From positions 4,531,524 to 4,595,523 of the forward strand of contig CP036434.1 of assembly GCA_007751475.1 (NCBI GenBank): a DNA stretch of 64,000 nt. The letters run 5' to 3'. The position numbers and the translations under genes were made by a program. Shown piece after piece: positions 8,051 to 15,728 of this stretch (its first letter is position 1; each line of letters opens with the position of its first letter). The stretch comes from Saltatorellus ferox. Its GTDB lineage: Bacteria > Planctomycetota > UBA1135 > GCA-002686595. A model generated the notes under the pieces. That model did not search any database. It saw nothing but the letters and a program-made list of their open reading frames with translations, and was not told where the DNA came from.

Positions 8051-8610
8051 CGGACCTTGCCTTCTTCTGCGAGAAGGCCCTGCAGTTCATGGATGTCGAT
8101 CAGGATCCTGTCCCGATGCTCCCAGGAGCCCCCCGGGAAAGCGCCGTCGCCCAGCGAGTCGGCCATCTCGAGCGCGCGCTGCAGCGAGTTGAGGGCCAGA
8201 TCGTACTGACGGCGCTCGACGAAGACATAGGCACGCACACGAGCCGACTCCGCCTCTTCGAGAAGACGCTTCTCCTCCTCGGCTTTCTTCGCCTCCAGCC
8301 TGGCCAGGGTCGTCTCCTGCTGGTGGATCGAGACGACGAGGTCGTCCAGTTCCTCTCGCGCGGAGAAGGCGCCAGTCCAGACATGGTGTTTCGCCAGCAT
8401 CGACTCGATGGCCGCGTGGCGCATCCTGAGCGATGAGAGGTCACCTAGCTGAGCTTCGGGGAGGGCACGGTGCTCTTCGCGAATCTTGATCTCGCGGCTC
8501 ACGAGGTAGGAACCGGCTGTGGAAACCAGCAGGCAACCCACCACGAGCCTGACGAGGCGACGACGCTTGTCGGCGCGCTCAATTTCGTCGAAACGGAGGT
8601 CTCTGATCAT
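8047..8610 (-). CDS. Single-pass membrane protein with coiled coil, first gene of the GTPase operon
   Basis: 187 residues from ATG 8610. The frame is open further upstream, but that part crosses a strong leader hairpin and has no coding character. A basic N-terminus (RADKRRRLVRL) precedes one membrane segment (VVGCLLVSTAGSYLV), followed by a long coiled coil (ELDDLVVSIHQQETTLARLEAKKAEEEKRLLEEAES) and a final TPR-like helix pair (ALNSLQRALEMADSLG). The bulk would face away from the cytoplasm if the positive-inside rule holds. The 3' end overlaps the TPR gene by 4 nt. It may be the membrane receptor of the operon's GTPase module; no known family was recognised. Confidence 0.65.
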   Translation of the reverse strand: MIRDLRFDEIERADKRRRLVRLVVGCLLVSTAGSYLVSREIKIREEHRALPEAQLGDLSSLRMRHAAIESMLAKHHVWTGAFSAREELDDLVVSIHQQETTLARLEAKKAEEEKRLLEEAESARVRAYVFVERRQYDLALNSLQRALEMADSLGDGAFPGGSWEHRDRILIDIHELQGLLAEEGKVR

Positions 8611-8628
8611 GGAACTGAGGCAGTGTTT

Positions 8629-8697
8629 TCGGAGCGAAAAGCTCGCTCCGACCCTTGTGTATCGTTCTTCGCGCGGATTCATCTGAAAGCGAATCCG
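8629..8697 (-). promoter_or_regulatory. Leader hairpin and inverted repeat upstream of the GTPase operon
   Basis: A perfect 9-bp stem TCGGAGCGA / TCGCTCCGA (8629-8637 and 8643-8651) begins 19 nt before the first start codon, and a second inverted repeat CGGATTC / GAATCCG (8674-8680 and 8691-8697) lies further upstream. The first could act as an attenuator or hide the start site; the second could be an operator. No convincing -10/-35 pair was identified. Confidence 0.4.
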
Positions 8698-8777
8698 AAC
8701 TACGGGAGGTCTTCTCGCGCCATCGCGAGCGGTCCTGCACTCGCCCCGTACCGATACGGGACGACGACCCGGGACAT

Positions 8778-8818
8778 GCGAGCGCCCACCTGGAATCGGT
8801 TTCCAGGTGGGCGCTCGC
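8778..8818 (-). terminator. Terminator hairpin after the Ig-like lipoprotein gene
   Basis: A perfect 18-bp stem (8778-8795 with 8801-8818) and a 5-nt loop, 46 bp beyond the stop of the gene at 8865-12473. There is no T-run, so termination may need a factor. Confidence 0.7.
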
Positions 8819-8864
8819 CCGTGCATCACGAGTGGAGTTCAGCGCGGCTGACTCCACGGCTCGA

Positions 8865-11800
8865 CTACTCGATCGGATCGACGCTGAGCTCCGGAGCCTG
8901 GTTGCCTGCAGGGTCCTCGAGCCCGGGCGCGAGGATCAGTTCGTCGGAGGACAGGAGCGGCACGTCGACGAGCACCTGCACGTGGTCAGGGGCGAGGACC
9001 TCCACCCCGAGTACGGAGCTGAAGGCGTTGGTGCTCCAGCGATACGAGTCGTCCACGAAGCTTGTATCGATGCTTTCACTGAACAGCACGTCGATGACCC
9101 GACCCGAGGCGTTGGCGGCGAGATTCACGTAGGCCGTCGCGATCTGCGGGGCGTCACTATCGCCGGTCGCCATGGCGGAGTCCGACAGGGCCCCCACGGG
9201 AACGTTGCCCGAAAGATCCCCCACCCCGTTGACCGAAGCCTCGATCGTCGCCCCGTCTTCGAGGTCCTCACAGGCCAGCGTCACCGAGAAATCGTTGCTG
9301 GAGTAGAGGGCGGATGCGATGCGCAGCGTCTGCCCGCCTGCCATCAAGGTGTAGCGGAAGCGATCCGTTGCCTGGGCCGGGTCGAGTTCCTCGTCGAACG
9401 TCAGCACGACCTGATCCCCGCCGAAGCCCGGAGCCACGCTCGCGGAGACCCCGGCGATCGACGGCGCGGTCGTGTCCTGGGTCACGGCCAAGGAGATCAG
9501 CCCTCCGGCGGGGTTGCCCGCCGAATCGACCGCGGCCGTGTTCTGAATCTCGAGCGTTCCTCCCAGGGTCACGGGCACGTTGAACGTGGCGCGGACCGCG
9601 CGAGCCGAGTACTCGGAGATCGACAGGGCCGTCGATCCGTTGAACGTGTACCCAGCGGCATCGAGTGCAGACAGCATGTCCACGGTCTCGCTGAAGACGA
9701 CGATCGCGGAGTTCGCGTCCGTCGGATCGATCAGGGCGAGGCTGCCGACCTGGGTCGGTCCCTGGGTCACGTCGCCCGAGACGCTGACGCTCGCCGCAAG
9801 ATCGGGTGCCCCGATCGCGACGCCGTGCTCGGTGCGCAGCGGATCGTTCGGGTCCACGTTGAGCTCCAGGTCGTAGGTGAGCGACGCATCGAACTCGGGA
9901 AGCGTGGGACCGCGAAGCTCCACTTGAACCGCGTCGAGCCCGATGCGCGTGAACCTGGCCTGGCTCAGGTCGATGACCGTTCCCGAGCCCGTCTCACGGA
10001 GCGTGTACTGCGAAGGCTCGAGGAGTCGCCAGCCGGACATCGGCGTGGAGAACTGGACGAGAAGCGAGTCGTTGTCGACCCCGCTGTCCGCCGTCAGCGC
10101 AGGGGCGCTGGACTGGGCCGGCGGAGCGTTCTGCTGGGTCGCGATCGGCAGGCCCAGCACCGGGAAGAGGAGGTTGCCCGCCAGATCGGTCAGGCCGACC
10201 ACGTTGAGCGTCCCCGAGGGATCGATCGGTGAAGCGTACTCGATGAGCACGCCAAGACCTCCGTCGAGGGACGTCGCGGCTACGGGGAACGTCTCGACGC
10301 TCGTCACGGAGTCGACCTGGCCGTACCGGACACCGGCCGGATTCGAGCTGGCGTCATAGAGGTCCTCCAGGTTCCTCATGGGCTCCGAGAACCGAATGGT
10401 GACGAACTCGCCGATTCCAGCGGGCACCGCGTACGCGGCCTCGAGCGCAGGGCGCTGGCCCTCCGCGATGATGGACCCGTTAATCGGCGTGGCCTGAACG
10501 GTGTTGCCGCCGAGGTCGCGCATGGTCGTCACGCTGACCTGGAAGTCGTCCGTGTTCAGGAGCGGGAATCCGTTCGGGCCTCCCAGAAGGATCGTGGCCA
10601 CGCGGATTCCCGCGTCGTAGGTGATCGTCGCCTGGCTGAGATCGACCGCGTTGCCGACCGGCGACTCCAGGGTCCAGTGGTTGACGTCCTCGGCCTCGCT
10701 CTGGATGAGCTGGTCGTTGAACAGCACGGTGACCGTGTCGTTGTTCTGGCCCTCGATGGCGCGCGCTGCGGCGACGATGGGCGACGGCGGCGTCTGGTCC
10801 GTCGACGTGAGGGTCCCCGGACCGACGACGGAACCGAGGTCATTGCCCGCAGGGTCCGACACGGCCTGGGAGATGGTCAGCACGACATCGCCGGGGATCG
10901 CGACGTCGGCGAGCTCGAGGCGCACCAGGGAGCCATCGACCAGCATCGCGCCCTGGACGACGATGGCGGGGCTGAAGGTGTAGTTGCCCACGTTCGTCGC
11001 CGTCATCACGTCCAGGTCCTCCGTGAAGCGGACGTCGACGGTTCGACCGTCGATATCGACCTCGCGGTTCTGCGTGATTCCCTGAAGCTGCGGCGCGCTG
11101 GAATCGCCCGCCGCCGAGACCTGAGCCGCCGCGACCGTGAAGCCCTCGCCATCGATGTCCATACCGCCGACGGACGCGAGGTCCGCCGTCGTTCCGTTCA
11201 CGACGTCGAAGTCGAGGTCGATACGAATCGTCTTGGTCAGGAGGTCGTAGCTGATCTCTTGCGTGGAGAGATCCACCGGACCAACGCCGCCGACATCGAG
11301 GGTCCAGCGGTCGGACAGGGCGGCCGTATCCGGATCGAGCGCCTGGGCGAGAACGGCCACGACGGCATCGTTCTCCAGACCCTCTTCGGTGATGAAGTCG
11401 ACGCTCTGAAAGGAGTTCGCCACGGTGCTACCGGCTGCGATCGGGACGCTTTGCGCAGGGAACGCGTTGCCGTGCGCATCGACCACTCCGTCGATCTCGA
11501 TCTGGTCGAGGCCCGGCACCACGGGGCGACTGAAGTGCACCCGAACGGTCGAGTCACTGCCAGGCACGACGGCAGCCCTGGTGATCGACGTCATGCCGAC
11601 GGCGGCAGGGTGATCGACGACCGAGAAGTTGTAGGGCTGCGCGCCGAAGACGGGGCTGATGGGCTCGTTGAACGTGAACTCGACGACCCGGCCGTACTCA
11701 TCGCCGGACGCGGACACGACCAGGTTCTGCGTCACGGGCGAGCTTCCCTCGAGCGCCGGTGGAGTGGTATCACCGGTGGCGATCCCCCCCACGGCGGCCG

Positions 11801-12473
11801 GGTTCACGGCGACGGCCGCGACGGACTCTGCCTCGACCCGAACGGTGAAGTCCTGGTGAAGGTTCGCGAGCGGGCCCAAAGTCAGCTCGGCGACCTGCGT
11901 GGCCGGATCGAAGTCGATCACCGAGCCGGTCAGGTTCATGATCAAGCCGCCCACGGTGATCTTCCAGCTATCGAGATCCGTGACCTGACTCTCGACGACG
12001 CGCGGACCGCTGTAGAACGCCACCTGGATGGTGTCGCCCCCGAGTTCGTCGTCGGAGGTGTCCTGGGTCGCGGAGAGCACCGTCAACTGCGGGACCCGAC
12101 TGTCCGAAGTCGTCACGTCGCGCCAGCCGCTGTTCACGCCCGGAACGCCGAGGAGTCGCACCTGGTGGTCCGGGGTGACGCGCTGGTCGAAGCCGACCGC
12201 GATCGAGCTTCCTGTTCGCACCACGCTCACGGCCATCTGCCCCCCCGACGCCTCGACGGAAGCGGAGGTGATCGTTCCCCGCGCGCCGGTCACGTCGACC
12301 GTGACGGTACGGCCGTTCGGATCCACGGTCAGGTTCTGGACCACGGCGGCCGGGGTACCGTCCCCGCCGCCCGAGCCGTCCTCGGACGAGCTGGAACAGG
12401 CGGAAACGAAGAGAGCCGCGCCCAGAGCGAAAGGGAGAACGCGCGCGGAGACGCTCGAAAATGGTTGAGCCAT
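8865..12473 (-). CDS. Very large surface lipoprotein of repeated SbsA/Big_5-type Ig-like domains
   Basis: 1202 residues from ATG 12473 (MAQPFSSVSARVLPFALGAALFVSAC). The lipobox ends at Cys26 and is followed by a Ser/Gly-rich linker, so the protein should be lipidated and exported. The rest is a chain of Ig-like modules of the SbsA/Big_5 type, recognisable from recurring phrases such as VVEFTFNEPISPV, VRFTEDLDVMTATNVGNYTF, VTIRFSEPM, LVQFSTPMSG and VLTFDEELDPAQATDRFRYTL, spaced about 100-130 residues apart, with linkers like GDTTPPALEGSS and TQDTTAPSIAGVSA. These modules are structural; no catalytic domain was seen. The gene is monocistronic with its own terminator. Confidence 0.88.
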   Translation of the reverse strand: MAQPFSSVSARVLPFALGAALFVSACSSSSEDGSGGGDGTPAAVVQNLTVDPNGRTVTVDVTGARGTITSASVEASGGQMAVSVVRTGSSIAVGFDQRVTPDHQVRLLGVPGVNSGWRDVTTSDSRVPQLTVLSATQDTSDDELGGDTIQVAFYSGPRVVESQVTDLDSWKITVGGLIMNLTGSVIDFDPATQVAELTLGPLANLHQDFTVRVEAESVAAVAVNPAAVGGIATGDTTPPALEGSSPVTQNLVVSASGDEYGRVVEFTFNEPISPVFGAQPYNFSVVDHPAAVGMTSITRAAVVPGSDSTVRVHFSRPVVPGLDQIEIDGVVDAHGNAFPAQSVPIAAGSTVANSFQSVDFITEEGLENDAVVAVLAQALDPDTAALSDRWTLDVGGVGPVDLSTQEISYDLLTKTIRIDLDFDVVNGTTADLASVGGMDIDGEGFTVAAAQVSAAGDSSAPQLQGITQNREVDIDGRTVDVRFTEDLDVMTATNVGNYTFSPAIVVQGAMLVDGSLVRLELADVAIPGDVVLTISQAVSDPAGNDLGSVVGPGTLTSTDQTPPSPIVAAARAIEGQNNDTVTVLFNDQLIQSEAEDVNHWTLESPVGNAVDLSQATITYDAGIRVATILLGGPNGFPLLNTDDFQVSVTTMRDLGGNTVQATPINGSIIAEGQRPALEAAYAVPAGIGEFVTIRFSEPMRNLEDLYDASSNPAGVRYGQVDSVTSVETFPVAATSLDGGLGVLIEYASPIDPSGTLNVVGLTDLAGNLLFPVLGLPIATQQNAPPAQSSAPALTADSGVDNDSLLVQFSTPMSGWRLLEPSQYTLRETGSGTVIDLSQARFTRIGLDAVQVELRGPTLPEFDASLTYDLELNVDPNDPLRTEHGVAIGAPDLAASVSVSGDVTQGPTQVGSLALIDPTDANSAIVVFSETVDMLSALDAAGYTFNGSTALSISEYSARAVRATFNVPVTLGGTLEIQNTAAVDSAGNPAGGLISLAVTQDTTAPSIAGVSASVAPGFGGDQVVLTFDEELDPAQATDRFRYTLMAGGQTLRIASALYSSNDFSVTLACEDLEDGATIEASVNGVGDLSGNVPVGALSDSAMATGDSDAPQIATAYVNLAANASGRVIDVLFSESIDTSFVDDSYRWSTNAFSSVLGVEVLAPDHVQVLVDVPLLSSDELILAPGLEDPAGNQAPELSVDPIE

Positions 12474-12685
12474 CGGTAGTACGGGGATCCGGCGTGCGAG
12501 GGAGGCGCAGCGCCTGGGGTGGGCCCGGTGAGGCCCGAACGGGGTCTGATCAATGGGGAGCTTCCCGGCGACCCGGGAGAGTCGCGGTAGAAGCCTTGCT
12601 TCTCGCGTATCGACCAGCTGCCTCCCCTGACCTTGAGGGAGGACCCCTAGAACTCGGATCCCGAGGCTCGAAGCCTGCGGCTCGC

Positions 12686-13855
12686 CTACAGATTGCCCAG
12701 CCGGATCGCGCCGGTCGGGCAGCAGCGCACGCAGGCCTGATCGCGAGTGCACTCGTAGTTGTCCGGCTTGAGCACGGTCGCGATCTTGCCGCGCCCCGAG
12801 AAACCACCCGTCTCACACGTCATCTCGCACATCGAGCAGCCGATGCACACCGCTGGATCCAGATGCAGACTCACGAACTCCGGCGGCGAGACGGGACAGG
12901 CCGCGCCATCGGAAAACTTTGCGGGATCGATCAGGTCCCGCATCAACGGATGCGAAGTGAGGACGCGGAACGCCTCGCGCTCGCCGCCCTCGACGAGTTC
13001 GCCGATCCTGTCGAAGTCGAACCGCTCCATCTCGACGAGCTTCGGCTGAATCAGGCAAACCTCCGGCGTCACGTGCATGTGAAGCATCTGCTCCGTCAGC
13101 ACGTTCTCGACGATATCGAAGGCGCGAAAGAACGTGGAGATCGCGTGCGGACGGTAGCGCGGCGCTCGATGACTCGGCTTCACCGTCAGGTCGACCGCGA
13201 TGATCCGCTCCGGCCGGAGAAGCTTCGCAAACCGCAGCGGAAGCGCGTCCGTGATCCCCCCGTCCATGTAGTGGCGGCCTTTCCAGCGCAGTGGCTCGAA
13301 CACGGCGGGCAGCGCGCAGGATCCGTAGACCGCGTCGATCAGCCCGATGTCCCGGAACCCCCGCGTGCCGAAGAACGCCGGCCCCCGGGTCTCCAGGCAC
13401 ACGGCGTTGCAGTAGAACGGCATCTTCAAATCGTCGAACGTCTCCGCCTTGATCAGCTTCTCGAGGCTACGACGGAAAGTATTTCCGCTGTACATGCTCG
13501 GAGCGCGAAGTCCCTTCCGAAGGAACTTCGTCAGGTTGAGGCGAAAGTAGTCGTCCTTGGCGAGCCCTGGCAGCCGCTCTTCGATCTCTGCGGTCGTCGA
13601 ATTCCCGGCGACCATCGCGCCGATGAGCGATCCGATGCTCGTGCCGACGATCGCGTCGATCTTGATGCCGAGCGCGTCGATCGCGCGCAGGACGCCGATA
13701 TGCGCCATGCCGCGCATCGCGCCTCCGCCGAGCACCAGCAGCGTCCCTATGGGTCCCACGGAGTCCAGGGACGGACCGTGGTCACCATCCTCGCTCAGCG
13801 ACATCAAGAGTGGATCGATGTCGCTGGCGTCCTCGGCTCCTGTGGGTTGGTTCAT
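12686..13855 (-). CDS. Patatin-like phospholipase fused to a C-terminal 2[4Fe-4S] ferredoxin domain
   Basis: 389 residues. The N-terminal part is a bacterial patatin/RssA-type serine acyl hydrolase: oxyanion loop GGGAMRG (43-49), nucleophile elbow GTSIG with Ser73, and catalytic Asp198 in DGGITDALP. After a linker of about 110 residues the last 55 residues hold a ferredoxin-like domain: CxxCxxCxxxC at Cys337/340/343/347 and CxxxxxCxxCCP at Cys369/375/378/379, the spacing expected for two [4Fe-4S] clusters. Redox-linked lipid or acyl hydrolysis is suggested, but the real substrate is unknown. A frame error cannot explain the join because it is a single uninterrupted frame. The gene has no partner within 200 bp. 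Confidence 0.88.
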   Translation of the reverse strand: MNQPTGAEDASDIDPLLMSLSEDGDHGPSLDSVGPIGTLLVLGGGAMRGMAHIGVLRAIDALGIKIDAIVGTSIGSLIGAMVAGNSTTAEIEERLPGLAKDDYFRLNLTKFLRKGLRAPSMYSGNTFRRSLEKLIKAETFDDLKMPFYCNAVCLETRGPAFFGTRGFRDIGLIDAVYGSCALPAVFEPLRWKGRHYMDGGITDALPLRFAKLLRPERIIAVDLTVKPSHRAPRYRPHAISTFFRAFDIVENVLTEQMLHMHVTPEVCLIQPKLVEMERFDFDRIGELVEGGEREAFRVLTSHPLMRDLIDPAKFSDGAACPVSPPEFVSLHLDPAVCIGCSMCEMTCETGGFSGRGKIATVLKPDNYECTRDQACVRCCPTGAIRLGNL

Positions 13856-13951
13856 CGTGGAGACATCTTGCCTGATACGAAGGCGCTATCTCACCGCTGT
13901 CTTCGGGCCGTCCGGGCAGACCCTTGAGAGAATTGCCTCCGATGTGAGGCG

Positions 13952-14118
13952 CTAGGAGTCTGCGCCACAGAATGCGATTCCGCGAGCACCGCCAGGATCC
14001 GCGCTCACGGCGTTGCGCCAAACCCCAATGGCATCAAACCATGGGGGGTCCGGCGCGCCTTGCGAGCGCGAATCCTGACGGCACTCGCGAAACCGCATTC
14101 TGTGGCGCAGACTCCTAG
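13952..14118. repeat. Full-length palindromic R1 repeat (CTAG-bounded, MITE-like)
   Basis: The element begins CTAGGAGTCTGCGCCACAG and ends with its exact reverse complement, giving about 25 bp of perfect terminal inverted repeat and weaker pairing through the whole 167 bp. It carries CTAG at both edges. Single-sided 87-bp versions occur at 32905-32991 and 35042-35128. No protein is encoded. It lies between the patatin gene and the end of the DUF1552 gene and could also fold as a transcript hairpin. Confidence 0.85.
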
Positions 14119-14231
14119 GGGGCCACAGGGGGCCAGCGAGCGATGGGAGACAGGGGGTCCCATTGTAGCCAGGGGTCCCAGTGTAGCCAGGGGGACTTCA
14201 GCGGAGTCGAGGCCCGGCGCCCGCGCGAACC

Positions 14232-15728
14232 TCACCCCAAACCGTCGAGGATGCCAGTCGCATCCCCGAGGCTCGTCCCCACGGACCTCTCCTTCGAGAC
14301 GCCCAGTCGCTCGAGCAACGCGGCATGGAGGTTGTTGAGCGGCGTCTCCCGCGGAGCGACCAGCGTTCGACCGCCGCGTATCCCGAGGTGCTTGCCCCCC
14401 ACGACCAGGATGGGGAGATCATGGTGGTCGTGACGATCGCCCTCCGCGATGCCGCTTCCGTACACGATGGCGGTGCCATCGAGGAGCGACCCGTCGAGCC
14501 ACCTCCGCGAGGCGAGCGCCCCCACGAATTCGGCCAACGCGGCGATGTGAAGCCCATTGATCTTCCCGATCGCCGCCAGCTTCTCGACGTCACCGCGGTG
14601 ATGGCTCAGCGTGTGGTGGCCTTCGCTGACGCCGATCTCGTGATACCGACGACCGCTCCCTTCGTTCCCGAACATGAAGGTGGCGATCCGGGTCACGTCG
14701 GACTCGAAGGCGAGCGCGAGGATCTTTCCGAAGAGACGCGCCTCTTCCGCAAACGTCGACTTCGACTCGCCGTCAGGGCGAGCCTCCTCCGGTACGCCCT
14801 CGACGTGCGCCGCACCATCGAACGAGAGCTGCCGCTCGAGTTCGCGCAGTCCCGTCTCGTACTCCTCGAGTCGAGCTCGATCCGCTGCCCCCACTCGCGT
14901 CGAAAGCCGCTTCGACTCCTCGCGCACGAAGTCGAGGACGCTCCTCCGATCGGCCAGCCTGCGCTGGCGCTCGCCCTCGGGGACCTCTCCATCACCGCCG
15001 CGGAACAGGCGATCGAACGCCGCGCGCGCGCTCGTCTCCTTCGCTGCGGGAACCGTCGCCGACTCCCAGGACACGTGGCCCGAGTAGGCGCACGCGTACC
15101 CCGAGTCGCACTGACCCGACTGCATCCCTGGCTCGAGCCCGAGCGCCAGCGAGCGAATACGTGTGATCCCACCGACTTCGCGCGCCGCCAGCTGGTCCGC
15201 AGAAATCCCCAGGTTCACGCGGCCTTCCGTCTTGAGCGGCTGCACCCCCGTGAGGAACGCCGCGGAAGCACGCGCATGGTCGCCGGGGCCATCACCGTTC
15301 GCCCGCGCCTTGTCGGCCGTCAGCCCGCGCAGGAGGAGCAGCTGCTCCCGGTAGGCCCGAAGCGGGGCGAGCAGCCCCGGGAGATCGAGTCCGAGATGCT
15401 CACCTTCGATCATCTTCGGACTGCGGCGCCGGACCCCCTCCGGCATCTCATCGCCCGGGGGAGCTGGAATCACCTGACGCCATTCATCCAGCCTGACGCC
15501 ATTCGGAACGTACACGTAGAGAAGGCGCTTGACCGACTCGGGCGTCGGCGACGCCAGCGCCGGCGATCCCAGCGCGGTGGGCATCATGGCCTCCAGCATC
15601 GGGAGCGCCACCGCGAGACCAGCCCCGCGCAGAACGGTGCGGCGGGGAATGCCGCGCGAGCTGACCCGGGGCCCCGTGCCACTCAGGTCGGCCAGGGACG
15701 TCTCGCTGCTGGGATGTCGGTTCTTCAT
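14232..15728 (-). CDS. Tat-exported DUF1552 protein
   Basis: 498 residues from the second of two adjacent ATGs (15728), chosen because AAGGTGA then has a workable spacing. A twin-arginine signal (RGIPRRTVLRGAGLAVALPMLEAM, RR near residues 29-30) precedes the DUF1552 domain, recognised from VKRLLYVYVPNGVRLDEWR, LLRGLTADKAR, DHARASAAFLTG and HHDLPILVVGG. The family is abundant in Planctomycetota, of unknown function, and nearly always encoded next to a DUF1592/DUF1588 protein, as here; the upstream stop overlaps the start (TGATG). Folded export with a cofactor is implied by the Tat signal. Confidence 0.88.
   Translation of the reverse strand: MKNRHPSSETSLADLSGTGPRVSSRGIPRRTVLRGAGLAVALPMLEAMMPTALGSPALASPTPESVKRLLYVYVPNGVRLDEWRQVIPAPPGDEMPEGVRRRSPKMIEGEHLGLDLPGLLAPLRAYREQLLLLRGLTADKARANGDGPGDHARASAAFLTGVQPLKTEGRVNLGISADQLAAREVGGITRIRSLALGLEPGMQSGQCDSGYACAYSGHVSWESATVPAAKETSARAAFDRLFRGGDGEVPEGERQRRLADRRSVLDFVREESKRLSTRVGAADRARLEEYETGLRELERQLSFDGAAHVEGVPEEARPDGESKSTFAEEARLFGKILALAFESDVTRIATFMFGNEGSGRRYHEIGVSEGHHTLSHHRGDVEKLAAIGKINGLHIAALAEFVGALASRRWLDGSLLDGTAIVYGSGIAEGDRHDHHDLPILVVGGKHLGIRGGRTLVAPRETPLNNLHAALLERLGVSKERSVGTSLGDATGILDGLG

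Noticed and set aside
10677..12479. 600-codon plus-strand frame antisense to the Ig-like lipoprotein
   Set aside because: Composition is a mirror of the lipoprotein codons (Arg/His/Asp rich), with no signal, motif or ribosome-binding site.
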